Shown one piece after another: positions 25,906-34,762 of a stretch of DNA of 64,000 bases. The translations under genes were made by a program, and so were the position numbers. The notes beneath the pieces were generated by a model. It searched no databases, was not told the origin of the DNA, and worked only from the letters and a program-made list of their open reading frames with translations. Every line of letters begins with the position of its first letter. The stretch's first letter is position 1. The stretch comes from Sabulibacter ruber. GTDB lineage: Bacteria > Bacteroidota > Bacteroidia > Cytophagales > Hymenobacteraceae. The stretch lies in NCBI RefSeq assembly GCF_017355955.1, contig NZ_JAFFID010000002.1:806001-870000 (forward strand), written 5' to 3'.

Positions 25906-27327
25906 ATGAAAAAGATATATATTCTGGCCCTTGCCTGCTTAACACTAGGTGGGTGCGTAGATTTTGAAGACGATATTAACTTAAATCCTAACTTACCAAC
26001 TCAGGCGTCTAACACCCAGTTAATCGCCAACGCAGAATTGGCACTGCCAGGATTGAGCTCTGTGCCGCAGGGCGAGTATTTTGCGCAATATCTATCAGAG
26101 ACGCAGTACCCTAACTTGTCCTTATACAACCAGGTGAGCGCAAGCTTTTATGGTCTGTACCAAGGCCCCCTGATGAACCTGGAGGCGGTGCTTACTTCTC
26201 AGAATCTGGATGTCAAGGAAGGGCCTGTTGTAAACCAATTAGCGGTTGCCAAGATATTGAAGGCTTATTATTTCTGGCACGTCACCGACCGTTGGGGAGA
26301 TGTTCCCTTCTCCGAGGCTTTGAAAGGAAGGGAAGGCTTCACTCCTAAATATGACACTCAGGAGTTCATCTACAATAGTCTGTTCGCCTTGTTAGAGGAA
26401 GCAGATAAGCAGATAGTTGTTCCGGGGAATATCACCAATGATATCATCTACGGCGGTGATATGGCCAAGTGGAAGAAGTTTGGAAATACCGTGCGGTTGT
26501 TAATGGCATTAAGGTTGTCCAAAGTGAACCCTACCAAAGGACAGGAAGAGTTCAATAAGGCGCTTACGGCAGGTATAATGACTTCCAACGCTGATAACTT
26601 TGTCTTCAAGCACTTAGCCGAGGCCGCCAATGAGAACTACTGGTATGACCAGATCAATGATCAAAGAAGACAATGGTGGGCCTTGAGCAACACGTTAGTG
26701 GATAAGTTGAAGCCGGTAGATGATCCTCGTTTGGCCGTTTACGGCAACAAGAACTCTGCGGGTCAGTATGTTGGGCAGGAGTTTGGGAAAACCGAAAACC
26801 TGAGCACCACTTCTGTTTCGCTTCTTGGCAGTGCTATCTGGAAGCAAGATGCCCCAATCTACCTGGTTACCTTTGCACAGGCTTTATTTGCCAAAGCCGA
26901 GGCAGCTAAAATTGGCTGGATTTCCGGTGGAGACGCCGAAGCAAAAACAAACTACGATCTAGCAATTCGGAATTCTGTCATTCAATGGACTGTAAGCCCA
27001 ACCTATTCTGAAGCCAATGCAGTGGCGGCCGCCAATGCTTTGCTTGCCAAACCAGGGGTAGAGTACAATCCGGCTACCGGATATGAGCAGATTGCTGAGC
27101 AGCGGTGGATTCATTTATTCATGCACGGATTTGAAGCTTGGGCCGAATGGAGACGTACAGGCTACCCAAATGAACTGATCAGCCCTGGCGGAAAAGCCAT
27201 TCCAACCAGACAAGGATACCCAACCACTGAAGAGTTTAACAACACTGCAAACTACAAAGAAGCTGTACAACGCCAATTTGGTGGTGTAGATGGGCTATAT
27301 GGCAAAGTTTGGTGGGATAAAGACTAA
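25906..27327 (+). CDS. SusD/RagB-family nutrient-binding lipoprotein (second locus)
   Basis: 473 residues, lipobox LTLGGC (C17) followed by VDFEDDINLNPNLPTQAS, the SusD-like_2 pattern. Other conserved pieces are VAKILKAYYFWHVTDRWGDV, near residue 115, and the C-terminal WIHLFMHGFEAWAEWRRTGYP. It should be the surface lid of the SusC barrel encoded 11 bases upstream. Only two genes make up this locus; a strong terminator follows. Ligand unknown. Confidence 0.94.
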   Translation: MKKIYILALACLTLGGCVDFEDDINLNPNLPTQASNTQLIANAELALPGLSSVPQGEYFAQYLSETQYPNLSLYNQVSASFYGLYQGPLMNLEAVLTSQNLDVKEGPVVNQLAVAKILKAYYFWHVTDRWGDVPFSEALKGREGFTPKYDTQEFIYNSLFALLEEADKQIVVPGNITNDIIYGGDMAKWKKFGNTVRLLMALRLSKVNPTKGQEEFNKALTAGIMTSNADNFVFKHLAEAANENYWYDQINDQRRQWWALSNTLVDKLKPVDDPRLAVYGNKNSAGQYVGQEFGKTENLSTTSVSLLGSAIWKQDAPIYLVTFAQALFAKAEAAKIGWISGGDAEAKTNYDLAIRNSVIQWTVSPTYSEANAVAAANALLAKPGVEYNPATGYEQIAEQRWIHLFMHGFEAWAEWRRTGYPNELISPGGKAIPTRQGYPTTEEFNNTANYKEAVQRQFGGVDGLYGKVWWDKD

Positions 27328-27350
27328 ACGTATCCACATCTGATAAAAAC

Positions 27351-27381
27351 AACAAAGGCCGGTACTATACCGGCCTTTGTT
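27351..27381. terminator. Bidirectional terminator after the second SusC/SusD operon
   Basis: Perfect 14-bp stem AACAAAGGCCGGTA (27351-27364), loop CTA, and its complement to 27381. Confidence 0.9.
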
Positions 27382-27417
27382 GTTTTGGGGCAGTTTCAAG
27401 AAAAGCGGTAAGAAAAC
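27382..27417. repeat. Dispersed GGCTG palindrome, copy 10
   Basis: GTTTTGGGGCAGTTTC then AAGAAAAGCGG and GAAAAC, abutting the terminator with no gap between convergent genes. Confidence 0.6.
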
Positions 27418-27424
27418 GCTCAAC

Positions 27425-27808
27425 TTACTGCTCATCAAAGAACGCGATGAGCGAGCCTACGTAACTCTCTTCCCAGCCCTGGGATATGTCTTCGTAGGCT
27501 TCGTCTGGGATGTTGGTGTGGCGCACTTCCAGGGAGCAGCCTTGTTTGTGCGGGTGCAGCTTGATGGTGACAATAGAATCCTCTGGTTCTCCTTCAAAAT
27601 ACCACTGCTGCACTATCTTCTTGTTTTCCTCAAACTCCAGGTTTTTGCCCACAATACTGCCTTCCCAGAGTGAGAACTCAGAGCCGGGCTGGGTAGACAT
27701 TTCGGCTTTGTCACCGGTCCAGATCTCCAGGGTGATGGGGTTGGTAAGGGCAATGTATACTTCTTCTGGGGTGGCAGGTATGGTGAAATATTTCTTGAAG
27801 TCTTTCAT
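27425..27808 (-). CDS. SRPBCC / AHSA1-like domain protein
   Basis: 127 residues forming one START-like (SRPBCC) domain: FTIPATPEEVYIALTNP at the N terminus, the WEGSIVGKNLEFEENKKIV strand pair, VQQWYFEG and a C-terminal helix WEESYVGSLIAFF. This is the Activator-of-Hsp90-ATPase-homologue (AHSA1) pattern. These proteins bind hydrophobic ligands or polyketide-like compounds; no specific role can be given. No signal peptide, so cytosolic. It is separated by 46 bases from the unrelated lipoprotein gene upstream. Confidence 0.88.
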   Translation of the reverse strand: MKDFKKYFTIPATPEEVYIALTNPITLEIWTGDKAEMSTQPGSEFSLWEGSIVGKNLEFEENKKIVQQWYFEGEPEDSIVTIKLHPHKQGCSLEVRHTNIPDEAYEDISQGWEESYVGSLIAFFDEQ

Positions 27809-27854
27809 GTGGCTGATGTTTGTGTAAAGGTAAAACCGCTTTTGACTTCTGGGA

Positions 27855-28445
27855 TTATTTTATCTCAGTGATTTGCCCTTGCGGAGAAATCTTGAATCGT
27901 TTGCGGGTGACGGTAGACTTTCTGGTGTTGGGCACTTCGTTGCTCTGCGCATCAACCTGCCAGCGGGTAGTGCTGTCTACGTGCACAATGGTGTAGTCTT
28001 TCTGAATGGTGTACTGCTCACTATGCTTGATGCCGGGTTCTTCCCCGCAAGGGGTGAACTTCAGATCCTGCTCATCCAGAAGTAGGCCCGCCTGGTTATA
28101 GGTCCTGATTCTGGGAAGCGTCTCGTCGGCCGGATAAAGCACCAGCAGGGCGGTTATTTCCTGGTTGACTGGGAGCCGCCGGTAAGGCAGTTCATGGGGT
28201 TTCAGGTACGTGCTGGCAACGGTGGTATCTAACCGGGAGCCGGTGGTGTAAGCAAACCCACAGGTGGCGGTAAATGGCAATGGGAGAACTGGCAACTCAG
28301 AAGCAAACTCTGTAAAGGACACTGCTGGGGAAGCATCCACCACTTGCTCGGCAATGGGGTTGATTTCAGACTGCGAGGTATTGTCTCGGGAGCAGGAGAA
28401 GAAGACAAAGAAAGAAAGCGTCAAACACGGGAATAGTTTTCTCAT
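27855..28445 (-). CDS. Lipoprotein of unknown function
   Basis: 196 residues with a lipoprotein signal (FFVFFSC, C18). The mature chain contains CGFAYTTGSRLDTT, a likely strand-rich central region and the C-terminal VTRKRFKISPQGQITEIK. I do not recognise the family. It lies 46 bases upstream of the AHSA1-like gene on the same strand, so the two may be cotranscribed. Confidence 0.65.
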   Translation of the reverse strand: MRKLFPCLTLSFFVFFSCSRDNTSQSEINPIAEQVVDASPAVSFTEFASELPVLPLPFTATCGFAYTTGSRLDTTVASTYLKPHELPYRRLPVNQEITALLVLYPADETLPRIRTYNQAGLLLDEQDLKFTPCGEEPGIKHSEQYTIQKDYTIVHVDSTTRWQVDAQSNEVPNTRKSTVTRKRFKISPQGQITEIK

Positions 28446-28622
28446 AGCAGCTTTATACGGGAAGTACTATATAAGAGGATTGGCCCTCGGGTGTAAGAAT
28501 TTCCGGTTTGAAGGCGTGTATTGTTGGTAGAAAGCTGTTTTGCTGACCCTTTTTGCAAATAGTTCTAAAAGGAGAGCAAGTAAAATGTCCTCTTTGCCGG
28601 ATTGGCTGATACTTTCCAACGT

Positions 28623-28745
28623 CCTCGCTCGCCTCTGGCGAGTGTGGGTTACTTGCGGTGTCTCGCCGCTAAGAATACATTTATAATAGATCGTATAGCA
28701 GCCAGAGGCTGCCAAGTAACTCACACTCGCCGGAGGCGAGCGAGG
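28623..28745. repeat. MITE-like element with 33-base inverted ends
   Basis: The left end begins CCTCGCTCGCCTCTGGCGAG and the right end is its inverse with about two mismatches (28713-28745). The centre contains GCAGCCAGAGGCTGC. No transposase and no clear target duplication. Confidence 0.8.
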
Positions 28746-28842
28746 GATTGATTTGCGGGAATGAGGATGCTTTCAGGCTGAGCGAAGAGAAAAGCCCTGT
28801 AAATACGTTTAAACTAAAGTAGCCCCGAGGGTTTGGTCACAA

Positions 28843-28878
28843 AAAAGCCGCAACCTCTCTTTAAGGCTGCGGCTTTTC
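28843..28878 (-). terminator. S9 peptidase terminator
   Basis: AAAAGCCGCA (28843-28852) with TGCGGCTTTT (28869-28878); A-run on the left gives the U-tract on the minus strand. Confidence 0.85.
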
Positions 28879-28898
28879 TTTGGCTTGTCAACTACGGA

Positions 28899-31409
28899 TT
28901 ATTCCTCGTCTTCTGGTTGGGCAGTTCTATTGGTTTGAGGCCGTTTGTTGTTTTGTTCGGCTTCTCTGTTCATCTCCATGATGTCTACTGGTTGGGAGAA
29001 GTCGCCCAGCAGGTGCTTAGAGAAATAATCGGCGGTCATCCAGAAGGAGTACTCGGTCATGTCACCGTAGCCGTGGCGCTGGCCGGGCATGATCACCAGG
29101 TCAAAGCGTTTGTTGGCTTTGATCAGGGCATCGGCCATTCTGATGGTGTGGGCCGGATGCACGTTGTTGTCCACGTCGCCGTGGGTGAGCAGCAGGTGGC
29201 CTTTCAGGTTCTTGGCCAGTTCTGGGTTCTTGTCAATGGCATACTGGAAGGTAGTGTCGCCTTTGGCCGAAATCACTTCTTTCACGCCGTGGTGCTTCTC
29301 AGACCACCAGCGGTTGTAGATGTTGTTCTCGTGGTTTCCGGCGCCCGATACGGCTACCTTGAAGAAATCTGGGTACACCAGCATGGCAGCTGTAGACATG
29401 AAGCCTCCGCCGGAGTGACCGGTGATGCCCACGCGGTTAATGTCAATGAAGTCGTATCTGTCGGCTAATTGCTCAACGGCGGCTTTCTTATCGGCGAGGC
29501 CGTAGTCACGCAGGTTGCCGTAGCCGTAGGTGTGGTACCACTTAGAGCGGGCCGGGTGACCGCCGCGGTTTCCTACGGTGATTACAATGAAGCCCATCTG
29601 AGCCAGGCGGTCCATGCGGTCCATACTGCGGCCGAAGGCTTTGTTCACAGCCTCGGTCTGCGGACCCGGATAGATGTACTCAATGATGGGGTACTTTTTG
29701 GTAGAGTCGAAATCAAAAGGCTTGTACATGACGCCGTACAGATCAGTCACGCCATCATCGGCTTTCACCGTGAACGGCTCCGGGAACTTGTACCCGGCGG
29801 CCATGAGGCGGGACAGATCGGTTTTCTCCAGGTCCATCACTTTCTTGCCGTTGCTGTTGTACAGCGCAGAAACGGGCGCAGTATTCACGCGGGAGGAGGT
29901 GTTCACGAAGAACTTGCGGCTATCGTTCATGCTCACCTGATGGTCAAAGTTGCCGCTGTTAAGCAGTTTCAGGCCAGAACCGTCAAAGTTGATGCGGTAC
30001 AGGTGCAGGTAGTAGGGGTCTTCCTTGGCTTCGCGACCGTTGGCGGTGAAGTACAGCACGCGGGCGTTGTCATCTATCCCGATGATTTCCTCGCAGTGGA
30101 AAGGGCCGGATGTAATCTGGTTTTTCAGTTTGCCGTTGCCGTCATACAGATAGAAATGGCCCCAGCCATCGCGCTCAGACCAGTGGATGAGTTCGTTGCC
30201 GCCGTTCACCAGGCCTACGCGGCTTACTTCCACGTAGGTGTTGAAGCGCTCGTCGATTAACGGCTTCACGGTTCCGGAAGGAACATCAAGAGACAATACG
30301 TCAATCTTTTTCAGGTCGCGGCTGGTGCGGGTGAAATAGACCTTGTTGTTGGTGCCGTGCCACAGATTGGCGCGGAACTCGTCATCGCGGGAGCTTTGCT
30401 TGGCTGGTGCTGGCCACACCGAGATTTCCTGGTCTTTAAAGGCCGCCGTGCTGATCTTTTTAGAGGTCTTTTCCGCAAAATTGAACAAAAGTAGCTCCCG
30501 GATGGGGGCTTCTTTCTCGCCGGGCATGTGGTACTTGTAGGTTTCCAGCGCCGGACGGCCAGCGGCAGTGTGGTGCAACACCCAAAGATCTTTCACTTTG
30601 CGAGCATCGGTGCGGGTCATGATGAAGTATTTGCTGTCCGGTGACCACATGATGAAGGCCGGTTTGCGGTTCTTCTTGTTTTTCTCCCGCTCCACGTTGG
30701 TTTCGCCCTGAGAGTCGCCGTAAGAGTAGTTCTCCACACCGTCGGTGGTGAATTTGTGCTCTACAATGGTAGAGTCTTTCTCGTTTTTGAGGGCTTTCTC
30801 GTAATTGGCGCGGTCCATCCAGTAGAGGTTGTGCTCCTTGGCGAACACCACAAACTTCTGATCTGGCGAGATAGACGCCCAGTTAGGCTTGCGCTTGGGC
30901 TTGTTGTAATCCTTCAGTTCGGTCAATTGACGGGTAGCCAGGTTGTACTGGAAGTAGAAGGTTTTTTTCTCCAATGAGTCGGCGGCCTTTTTGTCTGTGC
31001 GGTCTTTCTTTACCTGGTCAATGGTGCTCTTTACCTCAAACTGAACGTTCTTCTCGTCTTCGGTGAACTTAAGGTTCTCAATGGGCAAATGCTGGGCATC
31101 GAAGGGGTCACGTACCACTAAGGTAATGTCGGCGGCCAGTTTATCGGTGTTGAAGATGGCCTGCTTGGACTTGGCGGCCGGGTCTACAATGTACCAGTTT
31201 TTGCCGTTGGGGGTCTCATACATGTACCAGAACCGATCTGTCTTTTTAAGCCAGTGCGGATCCAGGCTGGTGGTGAAAATGAGTTTTTCCAGCTTTTTAG
31301 GCGAGAAACGGGAAGCCAGCTGGTAGTTGGCTTTAGCAGGTTGTGGGGTTTGGGCGTGCAGCCCCAGGCTGGTCCATAACACTACGGCCAGCGTGTAAAC
31401 AAGTCTCAT
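28899..31409 (-). CDS. Exported S9 (DPP-IV-type) prolyl oligopeptidase family peptidase
   Basis: 836 residues from the ATG at 31409, which sets a signal peptide (1-18, ending LGLHAQ); the frame opens 19 codons earlier but without a better signal. The N-terminal half is a DPP-IV-type beta-propeller (about 90-530) and the C-terminal 260 residues the alpha/beta hydrolase. The triad is S666 (TGHSGGGF), D747 (HGDVDNNVH) and H779 (GQRHGYGD). It cleaves after proline or alanine in peptides in the periplasm or at the surface. The C-terminal tail is acidic. Function may overlap with the aminopeptidase P near 6-8 kb. Confidence 0.94.
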   Translation of the reverse strand: MRLVYTLAVVLWTSLGLHAQTPQPAKANYQLASRFSPKKLEKLIFTTSLDPHWLKKTDRFWYMYETPNGKNWYIVDPAAKSKQAIFNTDKLAADITLVVRDPFDAQHLPIENLKFTEDEKNVQFEVKSTIDQVKKDRTDKKAADSLEKKTFYFQYNLATRQLTELKDYNKPKRKPNWASISPDQKFVVFAKEHNLYWMDRANYEKALKNEKDSTIVEHKFTTDGVENYSYGDSQGETNVEREKNKKNRKPAFIMWSPDSKYFIMTRTDARKVKDLWVLHHTAAGRPALETYKYHMPGEKEAPIRELLLFNFAEKTSKKISTAAFKDQEISVWPAPAKQSSRDDEFRANLWHGTNNKVYFTRTSRDLKKIDVLSLDVPSGTVKPLIDERFNTYVEVSRVGLVNGGNELIHWSERDGWGHFYLYDGNGKLKNQITSGPFHCEEIIGIDDNARVLYFTANGREAKEDPYYLHLYRINFDGSGLKLLNSGNFDHQVSMNDSRKFFVNTSSRVNTAPVSALYNSNGKKVMDLEKTDLSRLMAAGYKFPEPFTVKADDGVTDLYGVMYKPFDFDSTKKYPIIEYIYPGPQTEAVNKAFGRSMDRMDRLAQMGFIVITVGNRGGHPARSKWYHTYGYGNLRDYGLADKKAAVEQLADRYDFIDINRVGITGHSGGGFMSTAAMLVYPDFFKVAVSGAGNHENNIYNRWWSEKHHGVKEVISAKGDTTFQYAIDKNPELAKNLKGHLLLTHGDVDNNVHPAHTIRMADALIKANKRFDLVIMPGQRHGYGDMTEYSFWMTADYFSKHLLGDFSQPVDIMEMNREAEQNNKRPQTNRTAQPEDEE

Positions 31410-31482
31410 GAAAAAGGTTTGTGTAAGGTAGAATGATGGGTGTAAGAATATGAGCAGTTTTACCAAACTTAAAGCTAAACAA

Positions 31483-31518
31483 AAAGAGCCAATATCAGGA
31501 GGTTGACATTGGCTCTTT
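31483..31518 (-). terminator. Terminator of the outer-membrane barrel gene
   Basis: AAAGAGCCAAT (31483-31493) with ATTGGCTCTTT (31508-31518), oriented for the minus-strand gene ending at 31579. Confidence 0.85.
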
Positions 31519-31578
31519 CTGTTTAATTGATTGAATAACTGTAGGAGAGGCTTCTAAAAGCCCTCTGAAGGAGAGAAC

Positions 31579-32883
31579 TTACTGTGCCTTCTTCCGCTGA
31601 AAGAGGTAACTAACCCCCAGGCTGGTAGACTGCGTGTTGATAGAATACGCAGGGCGGGTAGAAATATCATTAGCGGTATACAACACGGCTACGTCTAGTT
31701 TATTAAACAGCACAATTCCGGCCCTGACTGAGTAAGAGTACCAGAATGTTTGCGGTGTTTCATAGCCATCTGCCACGGTTGTGGTTTGGGTGCCGTCATT
31801 GCTGAAGTAATTGACAGTCGTAAATCTATCTTTGAAGTAGTGCGCGTAAGTACCAACTACTCCTGCCGCCAGGTACATTTTCAGCTTGTCTGAGTTAAAG
31901 AAGTTATAAAGCACCTGCGGGTTAAGCGACGCCGTGAGTTGTGAGTACTCATAGGTGTAGAGGGTAGTGATAGGAGAGTGGGTATAGCTCACTTCCTTTC
32001 TTAAGCTGGGGTTGGCCCAGGTAACCGAAAGCTCAGTTCTGATAACCAGGCGCTGCGTGGCAGGATTAGCGAAGGCATCCAGCCCAACGGTTAGTTTAGG
32101 AAGGTAAGAATCCTGCTGGGTAGCGCCATCGGCAAATTTGCTTTCGCTGTCCTGGCTCATAGTGGTTCTGTTAAGCCATAGGCCCGCCACAAATCTGGTT
32201 CTGGATTTCTTCGCAAATGCTGTGGGGCTAGCCTTGGTTTCTTCCGGTCCGTTGATGTGCCGTACCAAGGCCAACAGGTTCTGCGCGGTATAAGTAGTGG
32301 ACTTTATCTTCCGAAGGAAATCTTCAGTGCCCACCCCATTTTTGATAGCACTGGCCCAGAGTTGGTTCATGTAAATAGGATCTGTGGCCATCTGGTTCTG
32401 TTGCCCCACGGCATAATACTTTCTGTAGACCAATTCCTGCGGAGGGGTGCCCTCTTTGTGTTCTTGTAGGTAAAAACGGGTCTTTACTACATCTGTATAA
32501 GACAAAAGAGTAACCTTGGGGCCTGCGTACTCCACCTTCAGGAAAACTGTGGCTCTGGTGGAGGTGGTATCCGGACCATGGCTCAAACCCGACAAATCCA
32601 CTGATCCCATGGAAATCCTTGTGTCCTGGCTCTGGAAGGCTTCAAGTCCGGTAATCTGAACGTAACGGCTGGTGGCAGGGGTGAACTTTTGTTCAGTACT
32701 GCCGGAGGCAGTGGCTTTGAAGGTAATCTCTGTGGGGTTGCGCAGCCACTCCCGGTGGTCTATGAATCCCCTCAGGGTATCGCCGGCGATGGCCACCACC
32801 AACCCCGGCCTGAAGTTATTTTGGGCTTGTAAAAGAAACGAGCAGAGAAAAAGGCAAAGGAATAGCGTAAAGGTTCTTTTCAT
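31579..32883 (-). CDS. Outer-membrane beta-barrel protein with N-terminal extension
   Basis: 434 residues with a signal peptide (1-20, ending FLLQAQ). Residues 25-200 are a soluble-looking region (VAIAGDTLRGFIDHREWL, REWLRNPTEITFKAT). From about residue 225 the pattern of alternating residues (ARTRFVAGLWLNRTTM, RLVIRTELSVTWANPSL, KLMYLAAGVVGTYAHYF-like strands) indicates a porin-family barrel of eight to ten strands. The C terminus ends LGVSYLFQRKKAQ. Function unknown. mnmD lies 51 bases upstream on the same strand. Confidence 0.8.
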   Translation of the reverse strand: MKRTFTLFLCLFLCSFLLQAQNNFRPGLVVAIAGDTLRGFIDHREWLRNPTEITFKATASGSTEQKFTPATSRYVQITGLEAFQSQDTRISMGSVDLSGLSHGPDTTSTRATVFLKVEYAGPKVTLLSYTDVVKTRFYLQEHKEGTPPQELVYRKYYAVGQQNQMATDPIYMNQLWASAIKNGVGTEDFLRKIKSTTYTAQNLLALVRHINGPEETKASPTAFAKKSRTRFVAGLWLNRTTMSQDSESKFADGATQQDSYLPKLTVGLDAFANPATQRLVIRTELSVTWANPSLRKEVSYTHSPITTLYTYEYSQLTASLNPQVLYNFFNSDKLKMYLAAGVVGTYAHYFKDRFTTVNYFSNDGTQTTTVADGYETPQTFWYSYSVRAGIVLFNKLDVAVLYTANDISTRPAYSINTQSTSLGVSYLFQRKKAQ

Positions 32884-32934
32884 GTAAAGAATCTAAAAAT
32901 GGAATATTGAATGTTGAATAAAAGGAATGGGAGC

Positions 32935-33606
32935 TTACTTTTTCACGCCGCGCGTCATTTCCCGTTTGCCGGGAGGGCCGGGCAATGCTTCTACCGTAAA
33001 GCCGGCGGCTTTCAGGCTGCGTTTGAAGCTTCCTTTGGCGCAGTAAGTGACCAGGGTACCGCCCGGGGCGAGGCAATCATACATTTTCTGGAAGACGGCA
33101 TCGGTCCAGAGGTGGGGCTGTTTCTCCGGGGCGAAGGCATCAAAATAAATCAGGTCATAGCTTTCCGGGGCCGGAGCGAAGGTTTCCAGATCGGTTTCCA
33201 GCTTGCGGAGGGTAAACGAGGAAGTAATAGAAACCGGCTGCTCCCAGGGAGCGGCGTGAAGCGGGCCGAAGAAGTCCAGCAACTCGGGGTTGAGGATGAA
33301 TTTATCGAACTGGAGTTGCGCTACCACCTCTGGGGTCAAGGGGTACTTTTCCAGCGTGTCATACTGCACGGTAGCGCCAGAGGCCAGGGTGTGTTGCAGG
33401 GTGAGCAGGGCGTTTAGGCCGGTACCAAACCCCACTTCCAGCAGGCGCACGGTAGAAAGGCGCTCCAGGGTAGCCTCTAGACCCATCTTAATGAATACGT
33501 GCAAAGACTCCTGCAATGCCCCGTGCACTGAGTGGTAATGCTCATTCAGTTCAGGCACGTACAGCGTGGTGGAGCCGTCTTTGGTTTGTCTTACTTCCAG
33601 GTCCAT
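32935..33606 (-). CDS. mnmD: tRNA 5-methylaminomethyl-2-thiouridine methyltransferase MnmD
   Basis: 223 residues, equal to the N-terminal methyltransferase half of MnmC without the FAD oxidase half. The SAM-binding loop is LLEVGFGTGLNALL (near residue 66), and the catalytic segment IYFDAFAPEKQPHLW is followed by VTYCAKGSFKRSLKAAGF and GKREMTRGVKK. It methylates nm5s2U34 in the wobble position of certain tRNAs. Standing alone, it is the form usual in Bacteroidota. The -7 element at 33631-33638 lies 25 bases upstream. Confidence 0.94.
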   Translation of the reverse strand: MDLEVRQTKDGSTTLYVPELNEHYHSVHGALQESLHVFIKMGLEATLERLSTVRLLEVGFGTGLNALLTLQHTLASGATVQYDTLEKYPLTPEVVAQLQFDKFILNPELLDFFGPLHAAPWEQPVSITSSFTLRKLETDLETFAPAPESYDLIYFDAFAPEKQPHLWTDAVFQKMYDCLAPGGTLVTYCAKGSFKRSLKAAGFTVEALPGPPGKREMTRGVKK

Positions 33607-33630
33607 GGGGTGAAATTAGGAATTGGGAAT

Positions 33631-33638
33631 CAAAGTTA
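33631..33638 (-). promoter_or_regulatory. -7 element for mnmD
   Basis: TAACTTTG on the minus strand, matching TAnnTTTG; no -33 element seen at the usual distance. Confidence 0.5.
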
Positions 33639-33662
33639 AGAATGGAGACGGAAGGCACCCCT

Positions 33663-33698
33663 GTTTTAGCCCTGTTTTCTGGAAGATAGACTAAAAAC
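33663..33698. repeat. Dispersed GGCTG palindrome, copy 11
   Basis: GTTTTAGCCCTGTTTTCTGG then AGATAGACTAAAAAC; flanked on both sides by related AATTC-rich inverted sequences (33612-33630 and 33781-33813). Confidence 0.7.
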
Positions 33699-33811
33699 AA
33701 CTCTCAGCCTCAGGAGCAATAAACCAGCAAATGGCAAGAGACAAAGCATACTTCACCCCAGGGCGATATGAAGAAATTCTTAATTCCTAATTCTCAATTC
33801 TCAATTCCTAA

Positions 33812-34471
33812 TTAATCTACGTAGCCTTCGTACTGGATACTGCTCACCCGGCCTTTAGCCAGATTAAACCTGAGCCATAGGTTTTGCTCTACGTCGCAGA
33901 CTTCCACCACATTCCTGTTCTCTTTGATAAACAGTTTATAGCCTTGTAGTTTCTGCAACAGTTCCTGTCTGGTACAGCCTACTTTAATCCCGTTTTTAAG
34001 GGGGAGGTTAGGGCTTTTGATATCGGCGAAGGAAAGCAGGAAGCGCTTGGTGTACATAGGGTAATACAGCTCTACGGTGCTGGAGTCAAAGTTGAGCTGG
34101 AAAAGCGTGTCTATGTACCGGGCGTTGTGCACGTTGGTGATGGTGTCTTTCAGAACCTGGGTGGCCGTGCGTACCTGGGCGGTATAATGCCGCAGGGCAG
34201 GTTCCTCTTCCTCAGTCAAGAAAGGATTGGAAATAAACTCAATGGCTTTCAATACCTCGGGGTTGTCTTCTGCCAGCGTTTCTACGCGCTCATAGAAGGC
34301 CTGCATGCTGGCCGTATTGTTAAAGTACCGCTGAGGAGCTGGTTTGGGACTGTTAGTGCGCGGTTTAGGCAACACCGCAGCTACCCGGGGAGAATCAGGT
34401 TGTTGTCTGGTTTGACAATCACCATATACCCAAATAGGGAGCAAACACAAAAGCATTATCAGCCGCCGCAT
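33812..34471 (-). CDS. Exported protein of unknown function
   Basis: 219 residues with a signal peptide (1-20, ending WVYGDCQT). A proline-rich linker follows (about 25-47), then a polar domain with EFISNPFLTEEEEPALRHYT near residue 80 and KVGCTRQELLQKLQGYKLF near 160, which resembles the helix-turn of SmpA/BamE-like domains, but the match is weak. The C terminus is AKGRVSSIQYEGYVD. Not recognised; monocistronic. Confidence 0.65.
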   Translation of the reverse strand: MRRLIMLLCLLPIWVYGDCQTRQQPDSPRVAAVLPKPRTNSPKPAPQRYFNNTASMQAFYERVETLAEDNPEVLKAIEFISNPFLTEEEEPALRHYTAQVRTATQVLKDTITNVHNARYIDTLFQLNFDSSTVELYYPMYTKRFLLSFADIKSPNLPLKNGIKVGCTRQELLQKLQGYKLFIKENRNVVEVCDVEQNLWLRFNLAKGRVSSIQYEGYVD

Positions 34472-34684
34472 ACCAGTACAGAAACAAAAAAGAGGTTTAG
34501 TCAGGAAGGTAGATTTTATACGGGGAAACCTCGTGTAAAGCTACACAGAAGTGCCACAATTCTTTTGGTTAGACCATTGAACGTGCGGTTACCCTCTGTA
34601 TACCTCCAAAATTCTGTTCTGATTTTTGGTGAGTAAGAATAAGCTTATGGGTACGAGTACTGGAGTTCTATTTGTAATATAGCC

Positions 34685-34724
34685 AAAACCAGCCTGAAAG
34701 ACAAGGCCGTTTGGGGCTGGTTTT
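34685..34724 (-). terminator. Terminator overlapping a dispersed palindrome
   Basis: AAAACCAGCC (34685-34694) pairs with GGCTGGTTTT (34715-34724), downstream of the BrkB-like gene; the right arm is part of the dispersed palindrome. Confidence 0.65.
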
Positions 34725-34743
34725 CCTGGATCAGCTCAAAAAC
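34709..34743. repeat. Dispersed GGCTG palindrome, copy 12
   Basis: GTTTGGGGCTGGTTTTCCTGG then ATCAGCTCAAAAAC. Confidence 0.65.
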
Positions 34744-34762
34744 AGTAGAAACCCGGAGGCCG

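Larger units (their letters stand above)
28446..28898. other. Gap with a MITE-like inverted repeat
   Basis: About 450 bases upstream of the unknown lipoprotein and downstream of the S9 peptidase. It contains a 123-bp inverted-repeat element (28623-28745) and the S9 peptidase terminator (28843-28878). No gene is supported. Confidence 0.7.

Noticed and set aside
17139..27327. Full polysaccharide-utilisation locus
   Set aside because: Two SusC/SusD pairs are present, but there are no glycoside hydrolases, lyases, sulfatases or sensor regulators beside them; peptide or other ligands are equally possible.
29469..30260. 263-residue frame opposite the S9 peptidase
   Set aside because: Fully antisense to a conserved peptidase with intact motifs; valine-rich shadow with no family resemblance.
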